Assembly (NCBI RefSeq): GCF_014145665.1
Contig: NZ_JACHTD010000008.1
Coordinates: forward strand, 1-64,000
Length of the DNA: 64,000 nucleotides
DNA from: Myroides sp. NP-2
GTDB lineage: Bacteria; Bacteroidota; Bacteroidia; Flavobacteriales; Flavobacteriaceae
Direction of reading: 5' to 3'
The notes under the pieces were generated by a model. The model saw nothing but the letters and a program-made list of their open reading frames with translations. It did not search any database and had not been told where the DNA came from. The position numbers and the translations under genes were made by a program. Below, piece after piece: positions 33,749-42,886 of this stretch; position 1 is the stretch's first letter, and the number at the start of each line of letters is the position of its first letter.

Positions 33749-34684
33749 TTAAGGTGTTAGAATAAATGAAACAAGGGTTGGAACCAATTCAGGATGTAGT
33801 GAATAAGAAGGATCCCCATAGCTTTTCATGTTGTCTTCGTCTTTCTCTATTTGTTTTAAGACGTGATTCATATTTTTTAAAGTCGCGCGTTTAGCCTTGG
33901 AATTTGCTTGGCTCAGTAAGTCTCCTTGTTTGACAGGAACTTGTAGATCTTTATCCCCATCAATAATCAAGGTAGGTTGTTTTACTTTTTGTATTTGTTC
34001 GCTAGGATCATACTTCATCCAAGAAATTAAGTACGGTTGTACGCTAGGACGATATAAAGCCATAAGCATGGGAGGAATATGGTCTACCGTTTCTCCTCTT
34101 TTTAATGCGCTATTGATTTCTTTTACCCTTGGACCTAAGATTGGTAGTTGTTGCATGATTTGATCATAAATGATTTGATCAGCAGTTGTGCCTACTCCTG
34201 CTAAAGAAACGTACTTTGTAATTGCCGTAGACTTGTTTGCTAGTAGATTAGCTAGTAAAGCACCTTCACTATGCCCCACTAAGGTAATACGAGAATATAG
34301 GGGAGCAAAATAATCGACAATCAAGGCTAAATCAGCCACTCCATCTTCGAAACGACTATCTTCTTCTTTAACTTGATTGGCTTTTAATTGAGCGATAATG
34401 CGTTTGTCATAGGTAAATACATCCAACGACGCCGTCGACAATGCGGTGGCTAACATTTTATAAGAATCTCCTTTTAATCCAATATGGCTATTGCCATTGC
34501 GATTGGTTGGACCCGATCCTGGAACGATAATAACGAGATCGTCGTTTTCCGTCGACCTGCTGTATAAATCGCCAATTAACTGAGAATCAATTGTAATCTC
34601 TTTGGTTTGTGGTGCTTGTGCAAACCCCATTAACGCACATAGGGTTGTTAGGAGATAAATAAAGAAGTGAATAAATGCTTTCAT
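33749..34684 (-). CDS. Secreted alpha/beta hydrolase
   Basis: A 311-residue protein with a signal peptide (residues 1-22, CALMGFAQA). It has the serine-hydrolase elements DDLVIIVPGSGPTNRNGN (oxyanion region, about 47-64), LVGHSEGALLANLL (nucleophile Ser about 139), IDGDKDLQVP (acid) and KNMNHVLKQ (His). It resembles YqiA/EstA-type secreted esterases or peptidases. Substrate unknown. Ten bases before the SdpI gene and one base after the upstream membrane-protein gene, hence one operon. Confidence 0.87.
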   Translation of the reverse strand: MKAFIHFFIYLLTTLCALMGFAQAPQTKEITIDSQLIGDLYSRSTENDDLVIIVPGSGPTNRNGNSHIGLKGDSYKMLATALSTASLDVFTYDKRIIAQLKANQVKEEDSRFEDGVADLALIVDYFAPLYSRITLVGHSEGALLANLLANKSTAITKYVSLAGVGTTADQIIYDQIMQQLPILGPRVKEINSALKRGETVDHIPPMLMALYRPSVQPYLISWMKYDPSEQIQKVKQPTLIIDGDKDLQVPVKQGDLLSQANSKAKRATLKNMNHVLKQIEKDEDNMKSYGDPSYSLHPELVPTLVSFILTP

Positions 34685-34685
34685 A

Positions 34686-35270
34686 TTAATATACTGTTGT
34701 TATTAAACGGGTTAATAGATCAACACTTAGAATTAGCACAATAAATACAATAATGTGCAGGGGCTTTTTCATGTGGGTAGCGGTCTTAAAGCCTTGATAG
34801 ATATAATATCCGAAGCCAACTAAAAGAAGTATAGTAAGTATGCCGGTAATCGCAAGTGGAATAAGAAGTGCTGTTTGACTTGCAAGGGCTTCGGGATCGT
34901 TAATATATTGTAGGAGTATTTTTTGTTTTGAACTCAAATATCCATTGACATCAAAAAGGATACAAAGAAATAAAGGAATCCTTGCAAGGGTTACTGTATT
35001 AAAAATATCAATGCATCGAGTCTTTGGGTTAATGATACGACCAAAAATATATAATGCAAGAGTCATAATACCAGAACTAATTGCCAAATCAGCAAGCACT
35101 TGTAACAAAGTAGGAGGAGCCTGATCAATGTTAGCGATTTGCAAAATAGAAATGGTACGTGAATGCGTGGTCAATTGAACCAAGCAAAAAAGTAGACTAA
35201 TACCTAGTCCAAAGACTAGTAGTTGCTTTTCTTGAAAATACGTAAAAGGTTTGAGTAAACTGTTTTTCAT
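34686..35270 (-). CDS. Yip1-like integral membrane protein of unknown function
   Basis: A 194-residue protein with five or six hydrophobic helices and a start at 35270 (MKNSLLKPFTYFQEKQLLVF). The start was preferred because it leaves 19 bases after the regulator stop; an upstream start would overlap that gene by 32 bases. The order of helices and the NPKTRCIDIFNTVTLARIPL segment resemble Yip1-domain proteins. No enzymatic motif is visible. It may anchor or respond to membrane state together with the adjacent hydrolase and SdpI; that is inference. Confidence 0.72.
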   Translation of the reverse strand: MKNSLLKPFTYFQEKQLLVFGLGISLLFCLVQLTTHSRTISILQIANIDQAPPTLLQVLADLAISSGIMTLALYIFGRIINPKTRCIDIFNTVTLARIPLFLCILFDVNGYLSSKQKILLQYINDPEALASQTALLIPLAITGILTILLLVGFGYYIYQGFKTATHMKKPLHIIVFIVLILSVDLLTRLITTVY

Positions 35271-35289
35271 GTTGGTGGTTAAGGTTGTG

Positions 35290-35571
35290 TTATAGGTCTT
35301 GTAGCGTTTTAATGTGTTCAATCATATCGTCTAATTTGTTTCGAACAGTTGGGTAACTAATGTTCATCTGTTGTGCCATTTGCTTCAAACTACCGCTGTA
35401 AAGAAAAAATTGTAAGATAAAGTCTTGCTCCTCTTGTGTCAATTGAGTGAGTAGAGGTAATTCAAATTGTCCTCCTACCGTTGTTTCACAATTTTCACAA
35501 GCTAATTGGGTAACGTGAAGCTTATTTGTGCAACTCGGACAATGCGTAGGTAATTTATGTTTTGTTTTCAA
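35290..35571 (-). CDS. DUF2089-like zinc-ribbon/HTH regulator
   Basis: A 93-residue protein with a zinc ribbon (Cys11, Cys14, Cys25, Cys28 in HCPSC..ACENC) followed by a helix-turn-helix at about residues 55-80 (SGSLKQMAQQMNISYPTVRNKL). This matches DUF2089 family regulators. It heads the operon with the membrane protein, hydrolase and SdpI genes, and a perfect 13-bp inverted repeat lies seven bases upstream of its start, so autoregulation is likely. Confidence 0.82.
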   Translation of the reverse strand: MKTKHKLPTHCPSCTNKLHVTQLACENCETTVGGQFELPLLTQLTQEEQDFILQFFLYSGSLKQMAQQMNISYPTVRNKLDDMIEHIKTLQDL

Positions 35572-35577
35572 TTTGTT

Positions 35578-35609
35578 TAATTTTATTAAAATCTAATTTA
35601 ATAAAATTA
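35578..35609. promoter_or_regulatory. Operator-like 13-bp inverted repeat
   Basis: Arms TAATTTTATTAAA and TTTAATAAAATTA are perfect reverse complements with a six-base spacer (ATCTAA), ending seven bases upstream of the DUF2089-like gene. Composition is AT-only in the arms, but the length and place fit a repressor site. Confidence 0.55.
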
Positions 35610-35707
35610 ATTTATAAATAAGAAATATGTATATAATAATTACATTTATTTTCGAGTATTTATAGGTTGCTCCTTATAAGAAGGAGACGATTACCTCAAT
35701 ATGAACT

Positions 35708-35746
35708 AAAAAAGGTGTAAACTAAAAGCTAGTTTACACCTTTTTT
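35708..35746. terminator. Terminator (symmetrical)
   Basis: 16-bp perfect stem AAAAAAGGTGTAAACT / AGTTTACACCTTTTTT with a seven-base loop; T runs on both strands. Confidence 0.88.
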
Positions 35747-35772
35747 AACGTAAGTAAAATAATAATTATCTT

Positions 35773-35866
35773 AAAAAAAAACCTCTTTCTTGACTAATAT
35801 AGTAGTAGTGATTTAAAGCAAAGTAAATATTTTCTGGCTGTTGTCATCGTTAGCACAAGAAAGAGG
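35773..35866 (-). other. Long-looped terminator-like inverted repeat
   Basis: Arms CCTCTTTCTTG (35782-35792) and CAAGAAAGAGG (35856-35866) enclose 63 bases; on the minus strand the structure is followed by nine T. It follows the SdpI gene at 35888 on that strand. May be an unusual terminator or a small RNA. Confidence 0.45.
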
Positions 35867-35887
35867 AAGAAATAATAATAATTGAAA

Positions 35888-36235
35888 TTATTTTTGAATA
35901 TAGTTTTGGTTGATTTTCTGATTTACTTTCTCCAATACAGTTTCTGTATGGATGATGGTGTATAACACACAAAATATATTTGCGGTAATCATTATCGCTT
36001 GTTGTGTTTGCAAGGCGTATTCAAATTGAGTTAGCGTAAAATTCAAACATAGTAAGAATAATGACGCCGCTACTAAGGATGAACTACTTGTTCTTTGCGC
36101 TACACGCCAGTGCTTATCATCTTTAATTGCATTGTGACTTCTATACCCCACAAGATGCACTTGTTTGTGATGAAAGAGAAAATTTAGGATACCTATGCTA
36201 CCGAGTAGAATAGGAAATAAATATAGAATAGTCAT
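35888..36235 (-). CDS. SdpI family membrane protein (second homologue)
   Basis: A 115-residue protein with about three hydrophobic helices and the SdpI motif HLVGYRSHNAIKDDKHWRVAQR at about residues 27-48. It resembles the protein encoded at 33397-33738. It lies upstream of the DUF2089-like operon on the same strand but is separated from it by a terminator, so it is probably a separate transcript. Function unknown; immunity or signalling is possible by analogy. Confidence 0.8.
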   Translation of the reverse strand: MTILYLFPILLGSIGILNFLFHHKQVHLVGYRSHNAIKDDKHWRVAQRTSSSSLVAASLFLLCLNFTLTQFEYALQTQQAIMITANIFCVLYTIIHTETVLEKVNQKINQNYIQK

Positions 36236-36535
36236 AATAATATGTTTTTGTTGTTTTTTTGGTATTTGCTAAAATAAACAAAAAATTAACTTAAACTTAA
36301 TATTTGATGGTAAAAAGTGAGAATTATTTGTTTTTCAATAAATTAAGGTATACCTCCTTGATTATTCTTTTGTTTTTAGTTAAGAGTTGTTTTTATTATT
36401 GTTAATTCAATTAAATTGGGTAATTAATATAAGAAGTGTTATAGTCGGTAGGAGGGTGGTAGGGGGACAATTACAAAAAAAAGGCTCACTTACTAGAAGT
36501 GAACCCTTAAATATAACTATTTGAAAACAATGAAT
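36236..36535. other. Intergenic region with a G-rich tract
   Basis: No gene. AT-rich except for a 20-base G-rich tract at 36447-36466 (four spaced GG-or-longer runs) and the terminator of the TlpA gene at 36477-36507. It must also hold the promoter of the SdpI gene on the minus strand. Confidence 0.6.
36477..36507 (-). terminator. Terminator of the RND/TlpA operon
   Basis: Stem GGCTCACTT / AAGTGAACCC (one mismatch or G-U) with a T run on the minus strand. Confidence 0.8.
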
Positions 36536-37066
36536 TTACAGTTTTAAAACCTGCTCCATAAATTTTTCTACTTCTTCCGAAGCAAAGTCCACGCCACCTA
36601 CAATGCGCTGTATCATATTGCCTTTTTTATCAAAGATAACTGTAGTTGGAATAGAAGAACCTAAATATGTACTAGATATAGATGCAGCTGGAGTATAAAC
36701 AGGTAAGTCTAAATTACGCTTATCCATAAAAGCTTTTGCCTTGTCGTATTTGCCATCGACATCAACTAGGAGGAAGACTACATCTTTTCCTTTCATTTTA
36801 TTTTTCAGGGCTTCAATAGAAGGCATTTCCTTTATACAAGGCGGGCACCAAGTCGCCCAGAAATTGACAAAAACCACCTTGCCCTGCAGTGAACTCAACG
36901 ATACTTTTTTACCAGTAGCATCGAGAAACACTGCATCTGTAGTTGTAGTATTGACTTTAGGAGCAGAATTTTGCTGGGCAAATAGTTGTGTTTGACTCCC
37001 TAATCCTAAGGTAATAGCTAAGGCTATTCCCCAAATGGAATGTTTAATTTTTTGTTGTAGTTTCAT
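36536..37066 (-). CDS. TlpA-like periplasmic thioredoxin
   Basis: A 176-residue protein with a signal peptide (residues 1-30, ending QLFA) and a thioredoxin/AhpC-TSA fold. The redox motif is Cys74-Pro-Pro-Cys77 in NFWATWCPPCIKEMPS; the cis-proline region is SSIPTTVIFDKKG. It probably reduces or isomerises disulfides in the periplasm. It follows the RND adaptor by nine bases and ends the efflux operon, which is an unusual partner. Confidence 0.9.
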   Translation of the reverse strand: MKLQQKIKHSIWGIALAITLGLGSQTQLFAQQNSAPKVNTTTTDAVFLDATGKKVSLSSLQGKVVFVNFWATWCPPCIKEMPSIEALKNKMKGKDVVFLLVDVDGKYDKAKAFMDKRNLDLPVYTPAASISSTYLGSSIPTTVIFDKKGNMIQRIVGGVDFASEEVEKFMEQVLKL

Positions 37067-37075
37067 TTAGTAAAA

Positions 37076-38158
37076 TTATTTTTTTGTGTTTTTCATATCT
37101 TCAGAGGGTTTATTGATCACGAGATCAGAGGCTTGTAACGAGCCGAATACCTCGGTGATGCTGTCCATTTGTACGCCCAACTCGACTGGGATTCGCGCTA
37201 ATTCATCGCCTGTTTTTTTGGTGATCACAAAATTGCCCGACTGCGTATTGAGTATACTCTTTGTTGCAACCCACAGCGTTGGTTGTTTACGTTGTAGGTT
37301 TAGTTTCACTTGGGCGTAATCTCCTCCCTGTAGTTTTCGATCCTTATTGTCGATGTCAAATTCTAAGGTAAGAGAACGATCTTTTGAATTGAGTACACCA
37401 GATGATCTCGAGAGCTTGGCTGTAAAAACTTCACCGGGATAAGAGCTGATACTAAAAGTTGCGGTAGCAGCTTCAGGAATCGATCCTGCATGTTTTTCAG
37501 GAATGGATAAGGTCAGGCGTAACTTGTCATTTTGAGCCATTTCAAAAATCGGTTGATTCGCCGCATTGCCAACTAGCGAGCCTGTAGATAGGTTACGCTG
37601 GGTGATAATACCGTCAAAAGGAGCAACAATGCGCAGATAATCTTGCAATTGATTGGCCTGTGCCGTGCTCGCTTTCGCAGATTCAAAAGCAGATTTCGCG
37701 CTGTTCATCGAACTTTGTGCCCGATCTAATTCTATTTGAGCTACAGCTCCAGTTGTTTTGGAAGCCTCAACCAAGCGATCGTATACTTGTTTTGCTAAGA
37801 GGTAATCACTGTAGGCCTTGTCCTGAATGGAACGGTCAGATAACGCCCGCTGATTCATCTCAGGGGCTTCTAGTAGAGCGAGCAATTGTCCTTTTCTAAC
37901 ATAGTCACCGCGATCGACATAGAGTTGTTTGATGAATCCGCTAACCTTAGCGTGTAAAGCTACTTGTTCATAAGGATTTATTTCCCCTGGTAGGGTAATA
38001 GAATACGAAGGATTTAACTCGCGTATTGGAGACGTGCTTAAATCAACTGTAGTTTTGGGTTTTGTTTCCGTTGTTTCTACTGTAGCCTGGTCCTTACATG
38101 CCGTTGCTAAAACAGCACTCCCTAATACAACAATAGATAAAATGAAATATCGTTTCAT
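37076..38158 (-). CDS. RND efflux periplasmic adaptor (lipoprotein)
   Basis: A 360-residue membrane-fusion protein. The start is placed at 38158 (MKRYFILSIVVLGSAVLATACKDQ) with a lipobox cysteine at residue 21; an upstream ATG adds seven residues. Order of parts: barrel-sandwich/lipoyl half (ALHAKVSGFIKQLYVDRGDYVRKGQLLALLEAPE split across about 60-95), a long alpha-hairpin (100-160), the second lipoyl half (IVAPFDGIITQRNLSTGSLV) and a beta-barrel. It links the RND pump to the outer-membrane channel. Second to last gene of the operon. Confidence 0.93.
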   Translation of the reverse strand: MKRYFILSIVVLGSAVLATACKDQATVETTETKPKTTVDLSTSPIRELNPSYSITLPGEINPYEQVALHAKVSGFIKQLYVDRGDYVRKGQLLALLEAPEMNQRALSDRSIQDKAYSDYLLAKQVYDRLVEASKTTGAVAQIELDRAQSSMNSAKSAFESAKASTAQANQLQDYLRIVAPFDGIITQRNLSTGSLVGNAANQPIFEMAQNDKLRLTLSIPEKHAGSIPEAATATFSISSYPGEVFTAKLSRSSGVLNSKDRSLTLEFDIDNKDRKLQGGDYAQVKLNLQRKQPTLWVATKSILNTQSGNFVITKKTGDELARIPVELGVQMDSITEVFGSLQASDLVINKPSEDMKNTKK

Positions 38159-38181
38159 AATTGAGCTATTAAAAATCAAAA

Positions 38182-41100
38182 TTAATGGGTTTCAAGTGAG
38201 TGAAATTTACTTTTGGGATCCTCTGGATCGAGCGATGGATCAACTAATGTCGCTTTGTTCATTGTTGAGGTAAAGAAATGAGGCAACAGGAGTAAGATAG
38301 TAACAGTAGAGGCGATTAGTCCACCAATAACGGCTTGCCCAAGCGGAGCCACTTGTTCTCCACCATCTCCTAAGCCTAACGACATGGGTAACATACCCGC
38401 AATCATTGCTGCAGCAGTCATCAGTACAGGACGCAATCGCGAAGACGCTGCCAAACGGGCCGCATTAACCGTGCGCAATTTCATTTGTTTGCGGTAGTAT
38501 TCTGCCTGATTAATCAGTAGAACTGCATTGGAAACCGAAACACCAATAGACATAATGATACCCATATAGGATTGCAAATTCAAGGTACTTCCACTGAGGT
38601 ATAATAGAATCAAACTTCCTGCGATTACAGCTGGCAATACTGATAAAATAACCATAGGCAGTCGGAAAGATTGATAGTAAGCAGATAGCATCAAATAAAT
38701 CGTAATAACCGCAACACCTAACCCAATAAGTAAATTACCCAAGGTTTCGTCTAGGAGATTCAATGTTCCTTCTGTCCACACAATAGTTCCTCGTGGGGGT
38801 TCACCTACACTGGCAATAGCCTTTTTCACCGCTTTGGATGCTGTTCCTAAATCCTTGTCGTGAATATTGGCAATAACAGTTACGTAACGATTCGGACCTT
38901 TTCGATTCACTTGAGCGGCTTCATTGACCAGTTTTACTGTGGCTACATCTTCCAATATAGGGCGTAAGCTACCTTTTTTTAGAGGAATCGCTTTGAGTTT
39001 TTCCGCACTGTCAATGGTGCCTTCTGGTATTTGTACTTGAACCTGAAATACTAATCCCGAATTGGGATCTACCCATAAGTTTTTGTCCGTATAACGCGTG
39101 GAAGAAGTTGCTGTTGCTAAACTTCGAGTCACATCGCTCATCGTTAAACCAAATTGACCAAGTAAATCGCGATTTACCTCAATCTGTAAGGTGGGATAAT
39201 CTAGGGGTTCTGCAATTCGTATGTCGCGTAAATAAGGAATTTCCTTTAGTTCTTGTTCGATCTTTTTCGCATGACTCTCCGCTATCTTGATTTGTCTAGC
39301 GCCAACTTTAACCTCAATCGGCGTCATCGCTCCTTGTCCCATGATTTTTTCTACTAATTCCATCGGTTCGAAGTTGATCAAGACACCAGGCCTGTTTTCG
39401 CTAACTTTTGCTCTGATTTCCTCTTTTAATTCCGCAATCGATCCCGTGTACACTTGCTGGTCGATAGCGACTTGTAACACCGCTTCGTGTGATGCATTAG
39501 TGAATAAGAATATTGGGTTAATCGGCGTTCCCGAAGGATGCATCCCCACAAAAGAAGACGTAATGGAGATTCCATTTTCTGGCAGTATGCTAGCAATATC
39601 ACCGATGATCTCTTTCACAATCTCTTCTGTTTTTTCAATTCGACTGCCTTGGGGTGCTTCAATTCGAATTTGGAAATCACCACTGTTAGATGTAGGCATA
39701 ATATCCGTTCCAATAAATTGAAGTAAAAGCGCAATACAGCCCACAGCAATAACGATATAACCAACAAAAAGCGCGAAGGATCTCTTGTGCCAAACGCGGA
39801 TAACTTGTGAATATCGCAAGCGGAATCGCTCAAAGAACTTGCGTTGTCTTTTGGTTTTCTTATCGTAAATCTGCAGGTGTTTGTTCTTCATTAACCAGTT
39901 GGCTAAAATGGGAACAAAGGTTTGAGAAGCCAAGAAAGAAAAGAACATGGCAAAAGCTACAGCTAAAGATAGCGGCATAAACATGTCTTTGGGAATCCCC
40001 GTCATAATAAATGCAGGTGTTAACACCGCAAGAATACACAGTAGAATGAGCAATTTAGGAATGGAAATTTCCAAAAGCGCATCTAAAATGGCCTTAGCTT
40101 TTGATTTCCCCATTTCAAAATGCTGGTGTATGTTTTCAATGGTTACCGTGGCTTCATCGACGAGAATTCCTATGGAGAGGGCGAGGCCACTCAAGGTCAT
40201 GATGTTGATGGTCTGTCCCATGAAGTACAAAGCCGCCACAGCTGATAAAATAGCTACAGGAATGGTCAAGATTACTATAATGGCTCCACGGGTATCTCCC
40301 AAGAATAAGAAAATCATTAATCCCGTGAATAAAGCTCCTAAAATCCCTTCGTGAATCAAGTTGGTCAAGGAGCGCTCAATGTATTTAGATTGGTCAAATT
40401 CATAGCGAATCGACACGTCTTCAGGTAGCGTATTTTCCAACATTGGCAAAGACGCTTTTAAATTTTTCACCACGTCAATGGTCGAGGCATCTGCTTTTTT
40501 GATAATAGGCAAATAAACAGAACGCGTGCCATTGATCAAGGCGTATCCCGTGGTTTGATCCGCCGCATCAATAACTTGAGCTACGTCTTTGACGTAAATG
40601 GTTCTATCGGATGTTGTGCGTATAGGAGTATGTAGGAAAACTTCAGGATTATTGGCAATAGAATTGATGGGAGTCATGAAGTTTTGATCTCCAATGCGCA
40701 AGTTCCCAGCAGGTGAGGGATGACTGTTTTTGGTGATAGCTAACGTAATTTCTTCCGGACTTAATCCGTTGGCTTGCATGGCATGCGGATCAATATTGAC
40801 AATGATTGAACGCACGTTTCCTCCAAAAGGTGCAGGAGCTGTAACTCCAGGAATTTCAACAAACATCGGTCTAATTCTAGTTTGTACCATGGTTTGTAAT
40901 TCCGTAATAGACCGCTGAGGGCTCTCGAATACCAATTGTCCCACAGGCAGAGAGCTCCCATCAAAGCGCACCACCATCGGAGGCACAGCACCTGGAGGTA
41001 AGAACCCCATGGCTCGGGATACCTGTGTTGAAACTTCTCCCGCGGCTTGTGCCATGTCAGTTCCAGGATAAAAAGAAAGCTTCATCAAGGTTAACCCTTG

Positions 41101-41355
41101 TACGCTTTTAAAATCAATGTTTTGTACCCCTCCCACAAAGAGAAGTACTTTCTGAAATTCATTCGCCATAAAACCATCCATATAGGCAGGTGAAAGCCCC
41201 CCATAAGGCATAGCAATATAAATCGAAGGAAGTTCTATTTCTGGAAAGATATCGACATTGATTTTCTTAATAGAATTAATCGATAAGAATCCCAAAGCCA
41301 TTACAATAATAAGAATGACTATAGGTCTTCTTAAGGCAAATCTGATAAGATTCAT
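38182..41355 (-). CDS. RND efflux transporter permease (AcrB/HAE family)
   Basis: A 1057-residue inner-membrane RND pump with twelve helices and two large periplasmic loops. Family segments include the N-terminal RRPIVILIIVMALGFLSINSI, the helix 4 GLALSIGILVDEATVTIENI (with a conserved Asp for proton transfer) and the second-half MGIIMSIGVSVSNAVLLIN and SRLRPVLMTAAAMIAGMLPM. The form is that of the HAE-type multidrug pumps, though a heavy-metal role cannot be excluded. Encoded between the outer-membrane channel and the adaptor, in the order TolC-RND-adaptor-TlpA. Confidence 0.95.
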   Translation of the reverse strand: MNLIRFALRRPIVILIIVMALGFLSINSIKKINVDIFPEIELPSIYIAMPYGGLSPAYMDGFMANEFQKVLLFVGGVQNIDFKSVQGLTLMKLSFYPGTDMAQAAGEVSTQVSRAMGFLPPGAVPPMVVRFDGSSLPVGQLVFESPQRSITELQTMVQTRIRPMFVEIPGVTAPAPFGGNVRSIIVNIDPHAMQANGLSPEEITLAITKNSHPSPAGNLRIGDQNFMTPINSIANNPEVFLHTPIRTTSDRTIYVKDVAQVIDAADQTTGYALINGTRSVYLPIIKKADASTIDVVKNLKASLPMLENTLPEDVSIRYEFDQSKYIERSLTNLIHEGILGALFTGLMIFLFLGDTRGAIIVILTIPVAILSAVAALYFMGQTINIMTLSGLALSIGILVDEATVTIENIHQHFEMGKSKAKAILDALLEISIPKLLILLCILAVLTPAFIMTGIPKDMFMPLSLAVAFAMFFSFLASQTFVPILANWLMKNKHLQIYDKKTKRQRKFFERFRLRYSQVIRVWHKRSFALFVGYIVIAVGCIALLLQFIGTDIMPTSNSGDFQIRIEAPQGSRIEKTEEIVKEIIGDIASILPENGISITSSFVGMHPSGTPINPIFLFTNASHEAVLQVAIDQQVYTGSIAELKEEIRAKVSENRPGVLINFEPMELVEKIMGQGAMTPIEVKVGARQIKIAESHAKKIEQELKEIPYLRDIRIAEPLDYPTLQIEVNRDLLGQFGLTMSDVTRSLATATSSTRYTDKNLWVDPNSGLVFQVQVQIPEGTIDSAEKLKAIPLKKGSLRPILEDVATVKLVNEAAQVNRKGPNRYVTVIANIHDKDLGTASKAVKKAIASVGEPPRGTIVWTEGTLNLLDETLGNLLIGLGVAVITIYLMLSAYYQSFRLPMVILSVLPAVIAGSLILLYLSGSTLNLQSYMGIIMSIGVSVSNAVLLINQAEYYRKQMKLRTVNAARLAASSRLRPVLMTAAAMIAGMLPMSLGLGDGGEQVAPLGQAVIGGLIASTVTILLLLPHFFTSTMNKATLVDPSLDPEDPKSKFHSLETH

Positions 41356-41367
41356 AAGTAGTCTATA

Positions 41368-42753
41368 TTATAAATTAGTAAATAAAAAGTCGAAGTTGGC
41401 CGTTAGTGTTGCAGCAGAAACAAGCTGTAACCAATAGTGTTGGGTGGCTTCAATATGTGTTTTTTCTGCTTGTTCAAGCAACTGTTGAATCTGCAGTAAT
41501 TCCGTTAAAGTGATTAGACCACTCTTATAGCGCGCCATATACATTACATAGGCTTGTGTGGCTTGTTCTACCGCCTGATGGGTTTGTACGAGCTGTTGTG
41601 TTTGCTCTTGAATCTGAATTTGACTCGCTTCGATATTGGCGTGAAGCGCTTGTTCATACGTACTGTATTTTTTCTCCGCGCTTTCTGCTTGTTTTCTCCG
41701 CGCGTGTTTTTTGTGTTGATTTGTAAATAAAGAAGAGAAATTCCAAGTTAATCCAATGCCTACTAGGTAGTTATCAACCGAATTTGAAAAACCATCCTTC
41801 CATTTATCCGATACGGTTTCTGCCTGAATACCCGTACCTCTAAGGGCATAGCCCCCGAGTAGTTTGATGCTAGGTAAGGACGCTCTACCAATAGATTTGC
41901 TACTGTGTTCAAAATAAGAAGCTTGTTGTTTGTATTGTTGTAAAATAGGGTGGTCCACACTTTCAGTAGCTTCAAGGACTGATTCCTGTAGTAGCGCATG
42001 CGTCAAGAAGCGCTGTACCGCTATAGAATCAATGGGTACTAAAGATTCGCCTACAAGTTCTACTACTGCAATATGGGCTGCTTGTTTGGTACCTGTCCAA
42101 AATTTTTGCTGTCCCGCAGCTTGTAAATAAGAAGCATGAGCCAGTAAATTGTCTGCCTCTGGTTTTAATCCCGATAAGGCTAAACTATTGGTTATCCCTT
42201 CTATATTTTTTAAACGAGCCGCATTTTTACTCATCCATTCGAAATTAGCTGTCGCATATAAATTTTTAATATGGCGAAGGGCTAATTCCTTTTTTAGCTC
42301 TACCACATAGAGCTCCTTTTGTGCAATAGATTGGTTGTGCTGCGCTGAGGCAGCTTTGTTTTCTTGTACTTGTTTTCCAAAGGCAAAAACCTCCCATTCT
42401 ATGACGGCCGATCCAAACGTATTAAATGTTTGATCACTGCCATCAAGTAAATTTGGATTTCCACTGACGTTAAAAAAACCAGGTTGTGGAAAAAATGCCC
42501 CATTACTCCCCTCAAAAGTACCATAAGAGTTTTGGGCCTGAAATTTTAATTGGGGTAAAGCTTGACTTTTTACGGCTTGTTTTTGGCTAGCAGTGGACGC
42601 AACCAATGCCTCTTGTGCTTGTAAACCAGGATAATTATGCTCTACTTTTTGCCATAAGCTACCCAAAGTTGCCACTGGATGTTCCTGTGCCTGTACCGTA
42701 ATACATACGCAGGTCAACCACAGCAATGTAGCCGAACGAAAATTCGTTTTCAT
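41368..42753 (-). CDS. TolC family outer-membrane efflux protein
   Basis: A 461-residue outer-membrane factor with a signal peptide (MKTNFRSATLLWLTCVCITVQAQ) when started at 42753; an ATG at 42783 would add ten residues. The long helical repeats of the OEP family are visible (ALVASTASQKQAVKSQALPQ near residue 44; YMARYKSGLITLTELLQIQQ near 415). It forms the outer-membrane tunnel for the RND pump encoded next (12-base gap). Confidence 0.93.
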   Translation of the reverse strand: MKTNFRSATLLWLTCVCITVQAQEHPVATLGSLWQKVEHNYPGLQAQEALVASTASQKQAVKSQALPQLKFQAQNSYGTFEGSNGAFFPQPGFFNVSGNPNLLDGSDQTFNTFGSAVIEWEVFAFGKQVQENKAASAQHNQSIAQKELYVVELKKELALRHIKNLYATANFEWMSKNAARLKNIEGITNSLALSGLKPEADNLLAHASYLQAAGQQKFWTGTKQAAHIAVVELVGESLVPIDSIAVQRFLTHALLQESVLEATESVDHPILQQYKQQASYFEHSSKSIGRASLPSIKLLGGYALRGTGIQAETVSDKWKDGFSNSVDNYLVGIGLTWNFSSLFTNQHKKHARRKQAESAEKKYSTYEQALHANIEASQIQIQEQTQQLVQTHQAVEQATQAYVMYMARYKSGLITLTELLQIQQLLEQAEKTHIEATQHYWLQLVSAATLTANFDFLFTNL

Positions 42754-42886
42754 GTGAAATAGAATTGAAGGAGACCTAAGCATATAGACCTCTTAGTTGT
42801 TGAATTGTTTGAACGCTAGATACTAGCTATCGTATAGGTGAGCTTTTCACAGCTTACACTACACTAATCAGTAAAAACAATAACAA

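Larger units (their letters stand above)
35610..35887. other. Intergenic region between the SdpI genes
   Basis: No gene. It holds the promoter area of the regulator, the terminator at 35708-35746 and a long-looped inverted repeat at 35782-35866. Confidence 0.7.
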
